A stretch of DNA of 64,000 bases from Manduca sexta (Eukaryota; Arthropoda; Insecta; Lepidoptera; Sphingidae), in the NCBI RefSeq assembly GCF_014839805.1, contig NC_051141.1, positions 13,338,777 through 13,402,776 of the forward strand. Direction: 5' to 3'. This document shows positions 1 to 11,138 of this stretch, piece by piece. Below the pieces are notes generated by a model. It saw nothing but the letters and a program-made list of their open reading frames with translations, was not told the DNA's origin and searched no databases. Every line of letters starts with the position of its first letter. The stretch's first letter is position 1. Both the position numbers and the translations under genes were made by a program.

Positions 1-983
1 CTAGGCCGGATGAGCCAGTTATGTCTGCATTACCAAGTGACAGGGTAAACACAACTGGTATATTTCATACAGTGCAAACAGATTTTGCAGGACCTTTTTC
101 AATTAGAGCCTCACGTCTTAGAAATGCAAAAATGTTGAAGGCATATTTGTGTGTTTTTGTCTGCTCTGCAACCAAAGCGGTGCATTTGAGGTTGTTGGAG
201 ACTTGACAACAGAAGCGTTCGGAGCTGCGTTGACGCGTTTCACATCTCGGCGCGGACTCCCGAGTGTGATACGTTCTGATAATGGTACTAATTATGTAGG
301 GACAAACAAACACCTCAACGAGGTTGACAAGTATCTTCGGAATAGGGAAGTTGAGAATAGTCTTAAGAATTTTGCAGCCAAGAGTAGTATTACTTGGTTA
401 TTCAATGTGCCTTCGGGACCTCACTTCGGGGATTGTTTGAAGCGGCTGTCAAATCTGCAAAAACCTTATTAAAGCGGATGATCGGGGAGCAGGTTTTGAC
501 TTATGAGGAATTGTCGACAGTGTTCACAAGAGTTGAAGCAGTACTCAACTCTCGCCCACTATGTCCTCTATCAAATGATCCTACGGATCTCGAAGTGTTG
601 ACCCCAGCACATTTCTTGGTCGGCAAGTCATTGCTTTCTGTGCCTGAGTATAATTTGGAACACGTAGTTAATACGCGGTTGGGACGTTTTAGATTAGTTC
701 AGGCTATAGGTCAACGTTTCTGGAAACAATGGAGTGACCGTTACCTACACTGTCTCCAGAATCGTAACAAATGGACAACGCCGGTTGATCCACCTAAAGT
801 AGGGGACCTCGTTTTAATAAAAGAGGAGAATGTCCCTGTCCTTAAATGGAAGAGAGGAGAGTTTTAGAACTTTTACCTGGGATTGATGGGGTTATCCGAA
901 TTGTCAGGTTAAAGACTGCCTCAGGGAATTTACTGAGGCCTGTAGTAAAATTGCGAAGTTGCCGCTGGATTAGTTTCCAGTGA
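1..983 (+). pseudogene. BEL/Pao LTR-retrotransposon pol 3' end: integrase core and DUF5641-like tail, frameshifted
   Basis: This is the C-terminal part of a retrotransposon polyprotein; the integrase would insert element cDNA into the host chromosome. The three acidic positions of the DDE core can be seen, each in a different frame: D in TDFAGP (codon at 81), D in SDNGTNYVG (codon at 278) and E in LFEAAVKSAK (codon at 439). Downstream come LNSRPL, LTPAHFLVG and a stretch rich in W, R and K, the DUF5641-type extension that follows the integrase in BEL/Pao elements. The reading frame shifts near 150-206, near 394-470 and again between 867 and 876, and ends at a TGA at 981. The protein cannot be made, so this is a dead copy. 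The upstream part (gag, protease, RT, RNase H) lies outside the window. Confidence 0.9.
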
Positions 984-1126
984 TAAAGTTTTTTCTTACC
1001 ATTCCGATGCTTTAATGGTTAATTACTTATTATATTTATATTGCGTGCTTATGTTTTAGAATGTTAGTATAACTTTCAATGAAAGGGGCTTGTTGTGTTA
1101 TTTGATAAAGGCTTTTCACAGCCTTT

Positions 1127-1140
1127 CTCGGGCGGCGGGA
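1127..1140 (+). other. Probable polypurine tract of the BEL/Pao element
   Basis: A G-rich run, CGGGCGGCGGGA, sits about 145 bp after the pol stop and directly before a TGTT that would open the 3' LTR. This is where the plus-strand primer of reverse transcription is expected. It is called by position and composition; no second copy is available to confirm it. Confidence 0.45.
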
Positions 1141-1860
1141 TGTTTAATTTTTATTAGTTCATTATTTGGAAGCGCGGACAGATTCGGCCAAATTAATTTA
1201 CACACAACACAACACACATAAATATATATATATATAGTATGTATTCGAATATAAAATCTTTTCGGTGGGGGTAAAAGAAACTGTCAAATATTATTAAAAA
1301 AAAAGAACAATGACATGACTATTGAAGAAAAAACTACTATCGGAGTCGGCAAAGAGAATTATAATTTATAAATCGGAACAAAAGGGGCTCCCGGGAGCAC
1401 ATGCATAAAGAAAAGGAATTTGGGGTGAGTTTATTTAATTATATATTAGTATGTATGTATAAGACCACACAGGATCGAGAAGTCCGCACGTTGGCCGAAG
1501 AAAAAAAAAATTATGTATTACCATCTATTACATAACAGCATGTTTACGTAGAAAATATGCACACTGTGAGACAAATTGTCTATGCGCGACACGGGCGCTA
1601 TATCGAAGATTTGTTAATATGTATACTTGTTTTTTAATGCCACTATTGTCTCGAATAGCTTATTTCCTTTTGTACTGTATGTAATATTTTGTTGTGCAAG
1701 GTAATTATTATAATAACAGAGTTCCAATATTTTTTTGTGAAATCGTATTTACATTAAAATAGTTTTTGTATTCTGTGTTGTCCCAGTTCGCAGAATCTCA
1801 TATAATTTTATGTCGATGTAATGTATGAAATAAATTGTAATGTATTGTTTATTCAAATTA
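1141..1860 (+). repeat. Probable 3' LTR of the BEL/Pao element (right end uncertain)
   Basis: The stretch starts with TGTTTAATTT right after the purine tract. It contains a TATA-like (AT)n run near 1208-1225, a 12-bp palindrome GCTCCCGGGAGC at 1387-1398, and an AATAAA at 1829-1834 that could serve as the polyadenylation signal. The 5' LTR and the left target-site duplication lie outside the window, so the end cannot be fixed. I set it loosely after the AATAAA. Confidence 0.35.
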
Positions 1861-3553
1861 TATACAAGTATGCCTAAAATTATTGAGATATTTCAGCGAT
1901 TAATAATCGATTTTAATGTCTTCAGCAACATCTTATGCGTAAAATGAATTTGTAAACTTTCAAACAGGTAAACTTTACAAAACAGGTTCTATGATTTATC
2001 ACTTTAATAGTTGTATTCCCTATTTGGCTAGGCCCTAGCGGCAATTAACCTAAGTAATTTTATACTACACCACCACTGACAATACGCCTATCTACATTGT
2101 TCCTGTTATTTTGTGTAAATATGTTATAAATATGTATATGATACGTAATGATAATTATTTATTATTGTTGCAGTAAAACAATAGATGTTATCATTTGAAT
2201 AATTTTATCGGGTACAAGTATACCTACGCAGCGCTCGGTTTCGCTGACGTTCGTGTACAGACATGCACAGAATTCTCTTATTAAAAGTTATTTTCTGTGA
2301 GCGGCCCATATCGATATTATTTGTAAATTAAATGAATAATTTAAATAAAACGTATTCACGGAAATGTCTAAAATGATATTTTTGCTCATTTTTAATAGGT
2401 TCTTTTATCATAGCGAGATAAATGTAAGATTTTTGATACTAATTGAGGGATGAAATTTGCAGGTAATTGAAATATTCTGTTTTAATATACTATTGCACGT
2501 AAATTGCTGTGTATCTGCTTAATTCCACAAAGGTAAATAAATATTTACTTATTTCTTATACTTTTTTAAAGAAACAAATAGTTGTATAAATCACTACTTA
2601 AAACATTTTTCAATTAATAAATACTTTTATTTGCAAGTTAATGTTTTACTATTAGTCAAATATTACCATGTTTACGATTTCGCAATGGCTGATGCAATAA
2701 GAATCATGTCTAAACAAAAACATTTAATTATGACGCAATAATTGAAAAGATTACATTATATGAATGGACATCACGTTGGTGCGTTTATCATCCAACACAG
2801 ATTATATCGGTGGATTTCATTCAGAAATCTACTTTTTAATACATACCTACCCATCTATGTTCGAAGATATTGTATCAGTCAAAAAATGTTTAAGACAGAA
2901 AAACGTACGTGGTTCAATTTTCTAATAGGTACTTTTAGATCAAATTTATCATAATATTATAGTAACCTATCTCTATTTCTAGCTAAACATGCTTATTAAA
3001 CAATTTCAAGCCGTTTGTGTTTGCGAAACACTTCTTTTCCCGATTTTACACGAAGCGCTGTAAGTATTTCGGTCCAGTGGAATACAACTCTAATATTCAT
3101 TAGTATAGGGTACGAAATGAAATTTCACTATAACTTTCACTTATGCCTGTTAGAGATAAGAAAAGTTACATTTAGGGCCACGCAACGTATCGACTATATA
3201 TAGCGTTGTTATGAACGATTCATGTATAAACTGAACTGTACGGATGATTATGATAATACAGGCCTTGGGACCTGCCGGTTTATTTTATTACATCTATTCC
3301 ATTTCAAATGCAATTGATGGATGCTTGAGAATTGTCTGTATAAAAAAGAATGAAGCGAAATATACCCACTGTATAGGGTATTAGGCAAACCACTCTAGAC
3401 AAATAACAGAATTTGATAAGACTGAGTATTATTTATATACAACTCATTTTAGACACAGACGTTTTTTAAATGTTTAATATGGGCACGAGAGGTCGGGCTA
3501 CTCTTCTGAAAGGACAAATAAATAAAACGCCAAAAATGTAATTTCAAATAAAC
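1861..3553. other. AT-rich stretch without gene
   Basis: No recognisable protein or RNA gene. Open frames of 60-70 codons (for example 2742-2954) have no family signature and lie in low-complexity DNA. A 13-base palindrome GCTAGGCCCTAGC sits at 2027-2039. A weak acceptor-like TTGTTGCAG ends near 2173, with no donor nearby. Confidence 0.6.
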
Positions 3554-3694
3554 ATGGTGCGGTGGCGAGTGGCGGTAGGAACTGGCCGTATGCAGTTCGT
3601 AAGTGAGTCCCCTTTAGTGGCTACGGAACAATGGAAAGTTTTGGCAACCAGGGTTCGACGGTGGCGAACGCTCCCGAGCGGCGGCCAGCCCTGA
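3554..3694 (+). other. Short open frame (46 codons) with an internal strong splice-donor sequence; unrecognised
   Basis: An ATG in favourable context (AACATGG) at 3554 opens a 46-codon frame rich in Arg, Val and Trp, ending with TGA at 3692, in a GC-richer patch. After 16 codons it meets GTAAGTGAG at about 3600, a near-consensus 5' splice site. It could therefore be a first coding exon of about 15 residues, a small ORF, or chance. No homology is recognised and no partner acceptor can be assigned. Confidence 0.15.
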
Positions 3695-4259
3695 GTCCAC
3701 TCTAGTTTGTATGCACCCTGTCTTCTTATTAATATATTTGATTTTGATGTAATGTGCGGTGGACGCCGAGCGCATGCGCCCGCCGCCGCAACGCGAACAT
3801 TCTGGACGCCAGTTTTTATGTGTTTATATATTCTAATTTTATTGTTTTCTTTATTTGCGTCCCACTTTTGTTTCGTTCAGAGCCCGGCATTGTTCCCTGT
3901 CGTAAACGCCGATTTAGATGATAAAATAAAATGTTGTATGGAATTTTTATTTGGTACGTGTAATTTCTTTGTCTGTCCGTACGGTTCAGTGTTACTGTTT
4001 CTCTCGTAGTTTTGTTTTGTGTCATTACAAAAACAATTATTGTGGAAGACGCATCGGAGGAGTTTTCAGACGCCTAATGGCGTTCCATCTGATGTAATCT
4101 TAGTAATGTACACATTGTGAAATAATGTGGGCCAGCCTTTGAACACAACAAATTTTAATTATAAAAATATATTTTTAACAGTACTGGCGAACTTTTGGAT
4201 GACATATGAAATGGGTGCACGCGTTTTGTTTATAGCATTTATACGAATGTTATTGTATA
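3695..4259. other. Stretch without supported gene
   Basis: A 100-codon open frame (3707-4009, +) encodes a Cys- and Phe-rich hydrophobic stretch with no recognised domain; the opposite strand is open over part of it. I treat it as chance. Several T-rich runs and AATAAA-like words are present. Confidence 0.5.
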
Positions 4260-4535
4260 ATTAAATACGAGAAGAGAGAATACGAGCCGCGCTCGCGGGG
4301 CACAGAGCACACACGATACACGGCGCGGTACTAACCAGGACTCGAGACCAAACCTGTTTTTTTCGCGAATTAATATTAATAATGAACACTTGAAACTGGC
4401 GCGATTGTGAGTTGTATAGTTGTAATTAAGTACGATTATAGCGGCACCGGTAATTACCGACAATGTCTGCGGCTTGCACAGGCATTATGATGGCGTTCGG
4501 CGACGCTCGTGCCTGCTCGATAGCACTCGCCGCCG
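4260..4535. promoter_or_regulatory. GC-rich patch with a palindromic homeodomain-type site
   Basis: CpG-rich islets at about 4285-4340 and 4480-4540 lie inside AT-rich DNA. Between them is a perfect 12-bp palindrome, CGGTAATTACCG (4448-4459), whose TAATTA core is the general homeodomain recognition word. A regulatory role is inference; no transcript evidence is visible. Confidence 0.2.
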
Positions 4536-5298
4536 CTTGCAATAATAATTTATTACGAATGAGTTTAGACTTATAATTTAAATTAGAATTGAAAATAGAG
4601 CACATCCATTCATGTGCTAATTTATAATATTCATAATGTAGTTAATGAAGGTGCAGTTTCCACCCGACCGTACTAAAATTAGATGCTTTAAGTAATATTT
4701 CCGTGTCTAAGTACAAAGTTACAACTAATTCGGCTTGTAGATGCAAAATTACGTAATACCGAATACATTACGGTATATAACGAAGATAAAAGAGCACTTG
4801 CAGAATAACTTTTGCATTTGGCAGTAGTTCAATATATTTGTATATATTAAATAAGATATATTACCTTTAACATGTAGTAGGTCGGTATGGCGCGCTCCAA
4901 ACTAGTCACTGTTGATGTGGTTTTCTTAATCTCATCGATTTATTAGTTCTTTTATTTTTACGAGCTTTTATTATCACTCTTTTTAGACGAAATTTTCAAT
5001 TATTTATTACTTTATATTGTATTTTTATGAATATAATAATTATTTAAAATTAAACATAACATGTCCAACTACAAATCACCATTTAGAGCCAAAACAATTC
5101 AAGAATGCTTTACATAAGAAACACAATCAATAACAGTAATCACAGATTATTCCTCAGAAATGAACGTTGAACCGTCATAGTATAACAATTGAACTAAAAT
5201 TGTAACTTCATAATAAATTATAGAGACGATCGGCGCCGCGGATCTTCAAGAACAGTTTTAATTGCTGCGTGTAGTATTACCTATTGAAATGAAATATT
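4536..5298. other. AT-rich stretch without gene
   Basis: No coding signature, tRNA-like fold or recognised repeat. It holds scattered (AT)n and T runs only. Confidence 0.6.
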
Positions 5299-6190
5299 TT
5301 TATCGTGGTTTTCGATATGACAATATTCTATCCACGTTTCGAAGACTTCCTTCATGATGACGGCCAGGGCGGCGGGAAGGGTTTATTGAGGGATTTGTTG
5401 CTCGTACAAAAAGTCAAATTTATGTATTTTACAATTATGCAAATCTATTTTTATAGCTATAAGCGGTCCGATCTAGGCAGATGACCTCACAGTGCGTTGA
5501 AATCTGGCAGACGGTATTTTGGGTTCAAGTTTAATTAAATGTAAAACAGGATCCCAGGCTTGTGTAAGCTTCCAACTATCTTCTCCATTGTAATTCGGGT
5601 GTTTTATAATTTCAATAGCCTCGTGAATTATCCTAGGCAAGAATCTGCGTTCTTCGGCAAGAATTTGTGGTCTAGTCGTAGAAAATTATCTTCAATGTTC
5701 AGCAACTGCATAGAGAGTAAGCGTCGGTCTTTCACGTCTGCTATATGTTCTTTTACATGGGTCCCTATATATATTTTTTGGCAGATATAAGAGAAGCCAC
5801 ACTCGCATGCTATGTCGTATACACGGTTTTTGCATAGGTATATTACACTCGACAGGTGGTAAATGGTTTTTAGGCGGCTAGAAATAAGATTTATAAAGCA
5901 CGCTTCAGGATATAGCATATCTTGTGACTCCTATTACATATGAAATTGAACCGGAACAAATTCAAGTGGGGCTGGTTTCACTCGGTTTTTGTGTCGGCGG
6001 TGTAGAACTTGGAGCTTGTTGTCTCGCAGTACTTGCTTGACATGTTGCAGCTCAGCGGCCAGGCGATTCTCGTTGCAGATTCCTTGTGCTCTCTGAAACA
6101 ATGATTTGCCCACGCTAGCTCACTGTTTACATGGTGATGAGATTTACCGTTTACGTAGTTATCAGTATGTATCTGTTTCCGATACACACT
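5299..6190 (-). pseudogene. Penelope-like element (PLE) remnant: RT C-terminal linker and GIY-YIG endonuclease
   Basis: Reading leftwards from about 6187, one frame encodes a linker starting VYRKQIHTDNYVN, which matches the segment between RT and endonuclease in PLEs. A second frame (about 5918-5628) carries the GIY-YIG domain: VYDIACECGFSYICQ with its two-Cys CxC motif, then KEHIADVKDRR. The C-terminal helix region continues to about 5485, past an IIHEAIEIIKHPN-type motif. The two frames differ, so there is a frameshift between 5978 and 5918. The usual YIG glycine is Cys here. A terminal pLTR-like segment with the word ACGTTTCGAAGACTT lies near 5330-5360 and resembles the end of the second PLE at 60424-61098. 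RT catalytic motifs are absent, so the copy is truncated and dead. Confidence 0.8.
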
Positions 6191-6889
6191 ATGACTTAAG
6201 GTCTAGTCCAAAAAGTAGCTTGTTTGCTTGCCCAGGTATTATAACCTATCTGCATATCTAATTCGATCCAAACCCATTCTGCGTTCAACAAAAATCTTCG
6301 CAAAACACTTCTACTATGAAACTATTAAGATTTTAAATGATCCTGATAATACTAAGGCGTTCATGAGCATGGCCTATGTAAGGGTTGGGGATGTTTTCGC
6401 GAAGTCGCACACGAACGTTTTACGTTCTATTTCCGAAGTAACGCGAAACCGACACAAGCATCGACAATAATAAATTTCTTGTCTTATAAAAATAAAACTT
6501 TTCTTTTTGCCGGCGCGGGGCGGCCGCCGACGTGTATACGTAGTGACAGTATGATAACTTGGAACCGGCATTTAAAATCGTAAATTAATCATACATTACG
6601 GTGGTTTGTTGTAATAAATTCATTAATTTTTTTGTTGTGGTTTCTTGTTTGCACTTGTTTTTTTCATTTCAACTACTTATAATTTTTCATTTTAATGGCA
6701 CACTGTGTAAATGATTTCAAGAGTGACAATATTATATGACAACCGATTAAACGGCTATAATTTTTACTTAACAATGCTGAAAAACATTATTATTTTTTAC
6801 AATAATATAAATTCGCTTGACTTTTTATCTGATAATAATCCTACATCCCTAACAATACCGAATTTTGGACATTGCATGGGATAAGACAT
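6191..6889. other. Stretch without gene
   Basis: Open frames at 6228-6470 (+) and 6374-6571 (-) overlap on opposite strands and are not recognised. A short GC burst, with CGGCGCGGGGCGGCC, lies at about 6510-6532. Confidence 0.5.
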
Positions 6890-7180
6890 GCACATTGACG
6901 TACTGTGTAGTTGTACATTGCGGCGGGGTGCAGCACGGAGGGCCGCGCGGCGAGGTAGAGGCGCGCGGGGGGCGACGCAGAGAGGCGCGGGGGCGGGGGC
7001 GAGCGGTCGGGGGACACGGGCCCCGGCCCCGGTGAAGTTGTGAATTGGCCGCGCACACAGCTCCGCGGAACATTATCGTGATTCATATCGTTTATAATTT
7101 TATATTATGTTAAAGCGGGGGTGACGGGGCGAGCGAGGGGAAACAGCGGAACGGCGAACGGGGGGGCGGCGGGGATATTA
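6890..7180. promoter_or_regulatory. CpG island, strongest GC block in the window
   Basis: About 290 bp of very GC- and CpG-dense sequence stands out sharply from the AT-rich surroundings. The plus strand is G-rich, with several runs of four to seven G. Open frames on both strands here (for example 6841-7086, -) are what low stop-codon density produces and are not taken as genes. The block could be a promoter or first exon, or a Polycomb or enhancer element. Direction is unknown; a TCAGT initiator-like word occurs downstream near 7361. Confidence 0.4.
6989..7020 (+). other. G-quadruplex motif
   Basis: Four G runs (5, 5, 5 and 3 G) are separated by loops of 1, 9 and 4 nt. This fits a G-quadruplex with one slightly long loop. 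A further set of G runs follows at 7115-7180. Confidence 0.45.
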
Positions 7181-7320
7181 AAAATACAAGAGGCAGGCGC
7201 AAGTACTTTTTGCCCGGCACCGTCTGCATGGTTACCAACTTTGTTTGTATTTAAACTATTGATCCGATTTAAGTTTGTTGCCATCTTAAACGAGCTTTGA
7301 TTAGTTAGTGCGGTTAGCAT
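7105..7320 (-). other. Open frame beside the CpG island; unrecognised
   Basis: A 71-codon minus-strand frame has an internal ATG in strong context (AAGATGG) at residue 13, followed by a polar segment (MATNLNRINSLNTNKVG) and a Pro/Ala-rich tail from the GC block. It could be a first coding exon reading away from the island, or chance. No domain is recognised. Confidence 0.12.
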
Positions 7321-8685
7321 ACTGTCAAGCGCTGCACTGCGACCCCGCGTCGGTACTCGGTGTCAGTACATCGGTCGCGTAATTGCTACTATACAAACTA
7401 TAAAAATGTATGAAAAATAAACGTTTTAAATTTATTAATAAATGCCATTGTAGAGAGGTCATATATTTGTCGCAATGGATAATAACGTACTGGAGTTATT
7501 ATCTTCTTGAACGTCATTTCGTATCAAATTTTATATACACACTAGTATTGCCCATTACGACGGAAAATGCACATAAAATTTACCATTAAAAACTGTTTAA
7601 TAAATTGTTATAACTAGCTTATTTCTAGAAATCAAGAACAATGAAGTTTAAAGAGCTACGCTCTAGCGAAGTTTAACATCACGAACGGTCGACCCTTATT
7701 GTCATATTTTTACTTTGTCGTGTTTCAACCGAAACTAGCCACAGAGTAACCCTGCTTATTTTTGCGTCCCATACAGCGGGTCCGAGACTAAAAATCGCCA
7801 AGCCCATCTCTTTCCTTAACGAGTAGCAACAAGCTCCCGACCCCGACCATATCGGTGTTATGTGTGTTAGCGCTTATTTATTAATAGTCATAGTGAACAG
7901 TTAACGTACTTGAATTAACCTTTATGCTTTATGAAAATAATTGCAATGTTTCCCTAACACGTTTTGTTCAGCGATACGACCTTTTGATATTAATATACCC
8001 CAAACGCACTCTGCGGCTATCCGCTGTGAATGATTTCTTTCTAGTAATTGTAAAGGCGTGCAAGTTCGTACCTGCCCTGATGATGTCACCACTGCACAAG
8101 ATCGGAAGTCATACCAATATCATTTTGAGTTATGAATAATTAAGACTCATAATAGCCTAAATAAATTAAGTAAAGACAGTCATTGCATTCTAGAACTAAC
8201 AATAGGTCCGCGTACAGGACATGAGCGGTTTTGTTAACCCAATTTCGCCTTTAATAATATATTTAAGAATGTTGATTTAGGTCGAGAAATATAAGGGAAG
8301 TATACCATGCGACCTGTCTCTTTAAAAGATCAAGCTATTAGCCGCATAATCGCATTCGTAGCTCCACATGTATTGGTATATTAGTTTATGTTTTTTGACA
8401 CTACGATCAGGCTATGTAAACAATAATGAAAACAATTCGTCACGCGTTGCAAAACATGCTCGCAGGGACATGAATACGCTGTTTAGCTTATTTAATATAC
8501 AGCAATTGTCTTGAAATATTATGTGTTTATATATTAATGGTTTTATCATGGCCGCACTACCTAATAACCTAACCTTCATTCGCGCGCGGTTTGCGAATTA
8601 AATTACCTCCGTCCGCAATAGAAATCGTCGTATTATACAAAACAATGTTATTATAACTCATTCTACAAATAAAACATATAGATAG
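7321..8685. other. Stretch without gene
   Basis: The first 80 bp are moderately GC-rich, with CCCCGCGTCGGTACTCGG near 7342. The rest is AT-rich unique sequence. An open frame at 7924-8139 (+) has no recognised family. Confidence 0.5.
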
Positions 8686-8790
8686 TATCACGCATTTACC
8701 CTTGGGGTATACAGAGGCGTAACACACCCGAATTTCGTCAACTATGTTAGGTCCAATGTAATAGGGGGCGGGCCTATTAAAATTAGGCCA
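8686..8790 (-). repeat. SINE fragment (family A, tail part)
   Basis: The segment starting ATCACGCATTTACCC, through TAGGGGGCGGGCCTAT, matches in order the non-tRNA part of the SINE copies at 14439-14686 and 42246-42512 (ATCACGCATTTATCCC, TAGGGGGCGAGCCTAT). The tRNA head is missing and point changes are many, so this is an old truncated copy. Confidence 0.65.
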
Positions 8791-9890
8791 CCTTAATATA
8801 ATATGGAGCTAAATGCGTGTTAGACTTTAGGTGGATAACTAATTAGATCCATCATTAAGATAAGAGGTTTACATGGGAAAGCAAGTTAAAAATACTTCTG
8901 TATAGATAAATAATTTTTAAACGCCTAGAAACATATGTCTTACTATGAATCTAAGTTTCCTCACGGTAGTAAGTTAATTTGACTACTGTCTTGCCGATGC
9001 CTTACAACATAGTACAACGTAAATATGCTGACGTCACTGCCCCTTGAGGTATGTTGGGTGTTGGACTCTGGTCAAGTTCTGAGGGGTCACACATATAAGT
9101 AATTTTCTTTGTGTCTGCTTATTATGAAATTGTAGTAACGAAAGTCCGCGCCGCGAGAAACATCCGAATAAAAGCTGCAGAGTACTGTAGTGCATGCCAA
9201 CTCTTAGACACAATCTTCAAACAAATCAACAACATACAAATTTAAACATATTAAACAAGTTGCAACAGTGAAACGATCTCCTGGCAACATACTTGCAATA
9301 CTCCGTATATGGCTGACTGGTACCAATTATTATAGCTTATAATATAAAACATAAAAAAATATATTTTTACTCACCAATGAGCGTGAATGTACTACTCAAC
9401 TGTATATGGTTAGGTGAAGACATGCAAGTGGCACGTTTTTCGTATCAATCATATTAAAAGATACATAAGAATTTCTTAATGACGTGTGATTAATTTATCT
9501 CACCCTATTATTATTGGGATCGCGAATACGAGCATCCTTAAGATTTTTTTTACACCAAGACGAAAAGAAAACTTAGCGATTCTGTAATCTCGTCGTATCT
9601 CGTAACTACTACGTTTCCAAAATACTAAACGCTGCTGTTCCAGATAATCGTTTTAGGAGAACGTCCTGAGTTTCGTAACTATGTTAAAAGATATCACAAT
9701 TTGACCACCGCCAATTACTCTAACGTTATTTTTTTTAAAGACAATTACGCATTAACGATATATCCAGCATCGTTGATGTTCCAGGGCGGAAGTGAACATT
9801 GAATACCTAGACGAGAGCTATGTTAACAAAAAGACGAGACTGACACTCATTTGCATCGTATTTTCTTATAAAAATAAAATTATTTCTATT
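8791..9890. other. Stretch without gene
   Basis: AT-rich unique sequence with no coding or RNA signature seen. TTGAGGTATGTTGGG near 9045 resembles no microRNA beyond the first few bases. Confidence 0.5.
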
Positions 9891-9958
9891 TTATCATCAT
9901 GATCAGCCGCAGGATATCCACTGCTGCACATGGGCTTTCCTCTCTTTATTATTATTGA
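9891..9958. mobile_element. Non-LTR retrotransposon 3'-end fragment
   Basis: The segment runs TTATCATCATGATCAGCCGC, then a CCACTGCTG word and a GGGCTTTCCTC word. It resembles, from memory, a common lepidopteran LINE-derived tail (CAGCCG, CCACTGCTG, then GGCCTCCCC). It is short and diverged; the exact family is not known. Confidence 0.4.
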
Positions 9959-10684
9959 GGATTATGATATTTAAATTGAAATCGACTGAAGAGACAACTA
10001 ACGGGTCCCGAGTGACGGCAACACGCGGAAGTAGCCTCGATGAACTAACGCACGCATTAACTGACCCGCCCGACCGAGAAACCTGTAACAGGTATATATT
10101 TATATGAAATACAATTTCATTATTAGATGAGTTTGCGAGTTGTTATTTCCATTGTCGCTTTTTCTATTTATTACCCGACATAATGTGTGATTATTATGCG
10201 GCTAATAACAAATTAGTAGTGTGCGACTGGTCCGTTATACGCTGTTGAGCGGGCGAACAAATCCCGTACATGATTTGTTTTGTCATTTTGTAATGTTGGG
10301 TTTACCTTTCTATCATTTATTTAGCGTTTTATGTTAGCGGCTCTGTGGTGAACCGAAACTGTGCGTTTTTTTACCATTACATTGTGGCAGTTTTGTTTAA
10401 CTATAACGGTGATCCTTTGCGCTTAAATTTAAATACTGCGAAAAAAACTACGAATCTAGGATGTGAAAAATAAGTATACCTCGTAGTCGTGCGTCGATGC
10501 ACAACAAATAAAATTAACTCATTTTACAATATCATTACTTACAGACTTCGAGCGTAACTAATAAAGTTACGTTCCAGGGTTTATTAAAAAAAAAGAACTT
10601 CATAACTAATTAGACTAAGTGCCTACACAGAATTCTAAGTACCCATCAGTCATTTTGATTATAGTCAATTATTATATGTATACT
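9959..10684. other. Stretch without gene
   Basis: Unique sequence. Slightly GC-richer around 10000-10085; nothing further recognised. Confidence 0.5.
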
Positions 10685-11138
10685 TCTATACTCTATAAAT
10701 ATATTAAGCTAAAGAGTTTATTTGTTTGAGCGCGTCAATCTTAGAAACTATTGGTCCGAATTGAGACATTCCGTTAGTGTTAGACATCGAGGAAGGCTTA
10801 TAGTCTATATATAATCACGATATGAGTAATATAATAATCAATAAAAAATGTTACAAATGCTGGGACAATTTTTACTTTTGAGAACTTTTATTGTGTGTGC
10901 CGAATAAATGGTTAACGTTACGCAACATATATGTACAGCGGAATTGTTCCCTTCAAAATAATCTAAAAATATATATAATTAATAATGCCTGTCGGAACGC
11001 GATAAACTCAAAAACTAGCCAACGGATTTCGATGAAATTTGGCATTTAGACAGTTTCAGACCCTACCCGAAAATATGTAGCGCGACTTTTGTCCCGGAAA
11101 AACTTTTTCACGCGGGCAGAACCGCGATCAATAGCTAG
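10685..11138 (+). mobile_element. Non-autonomous Helitron, complete copy
   Basis: The element opens with TCTATACTCTATAAAT and the internal word TAAGCTAAAGAGTTTATTTG. It closes with a GCGGGCAGAACCGC hairpin followed by CTAG at 11135-11138 and a T. A TC start, a 3' hairpin, a CTRR end beside T and no target duplication are the hallmarks of Helitrons, rolling-circle transposons. At 454 bp with no coding capacity it depends on a helicase supplied elsewhere. The copy at 18350-18851 shares both ends and the internal order. The base before TC is T rather than the expected A, so the left edge may be off by a base or mutated. Confidence 0.75.

Noticed and set aside
3707..4009. 100-codon hydrophobic Cys/Phe-rich frame
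   Set aside because: No family recognised, T-rich sequence yields Phe/Leu by composition, and no splice or promoter support.
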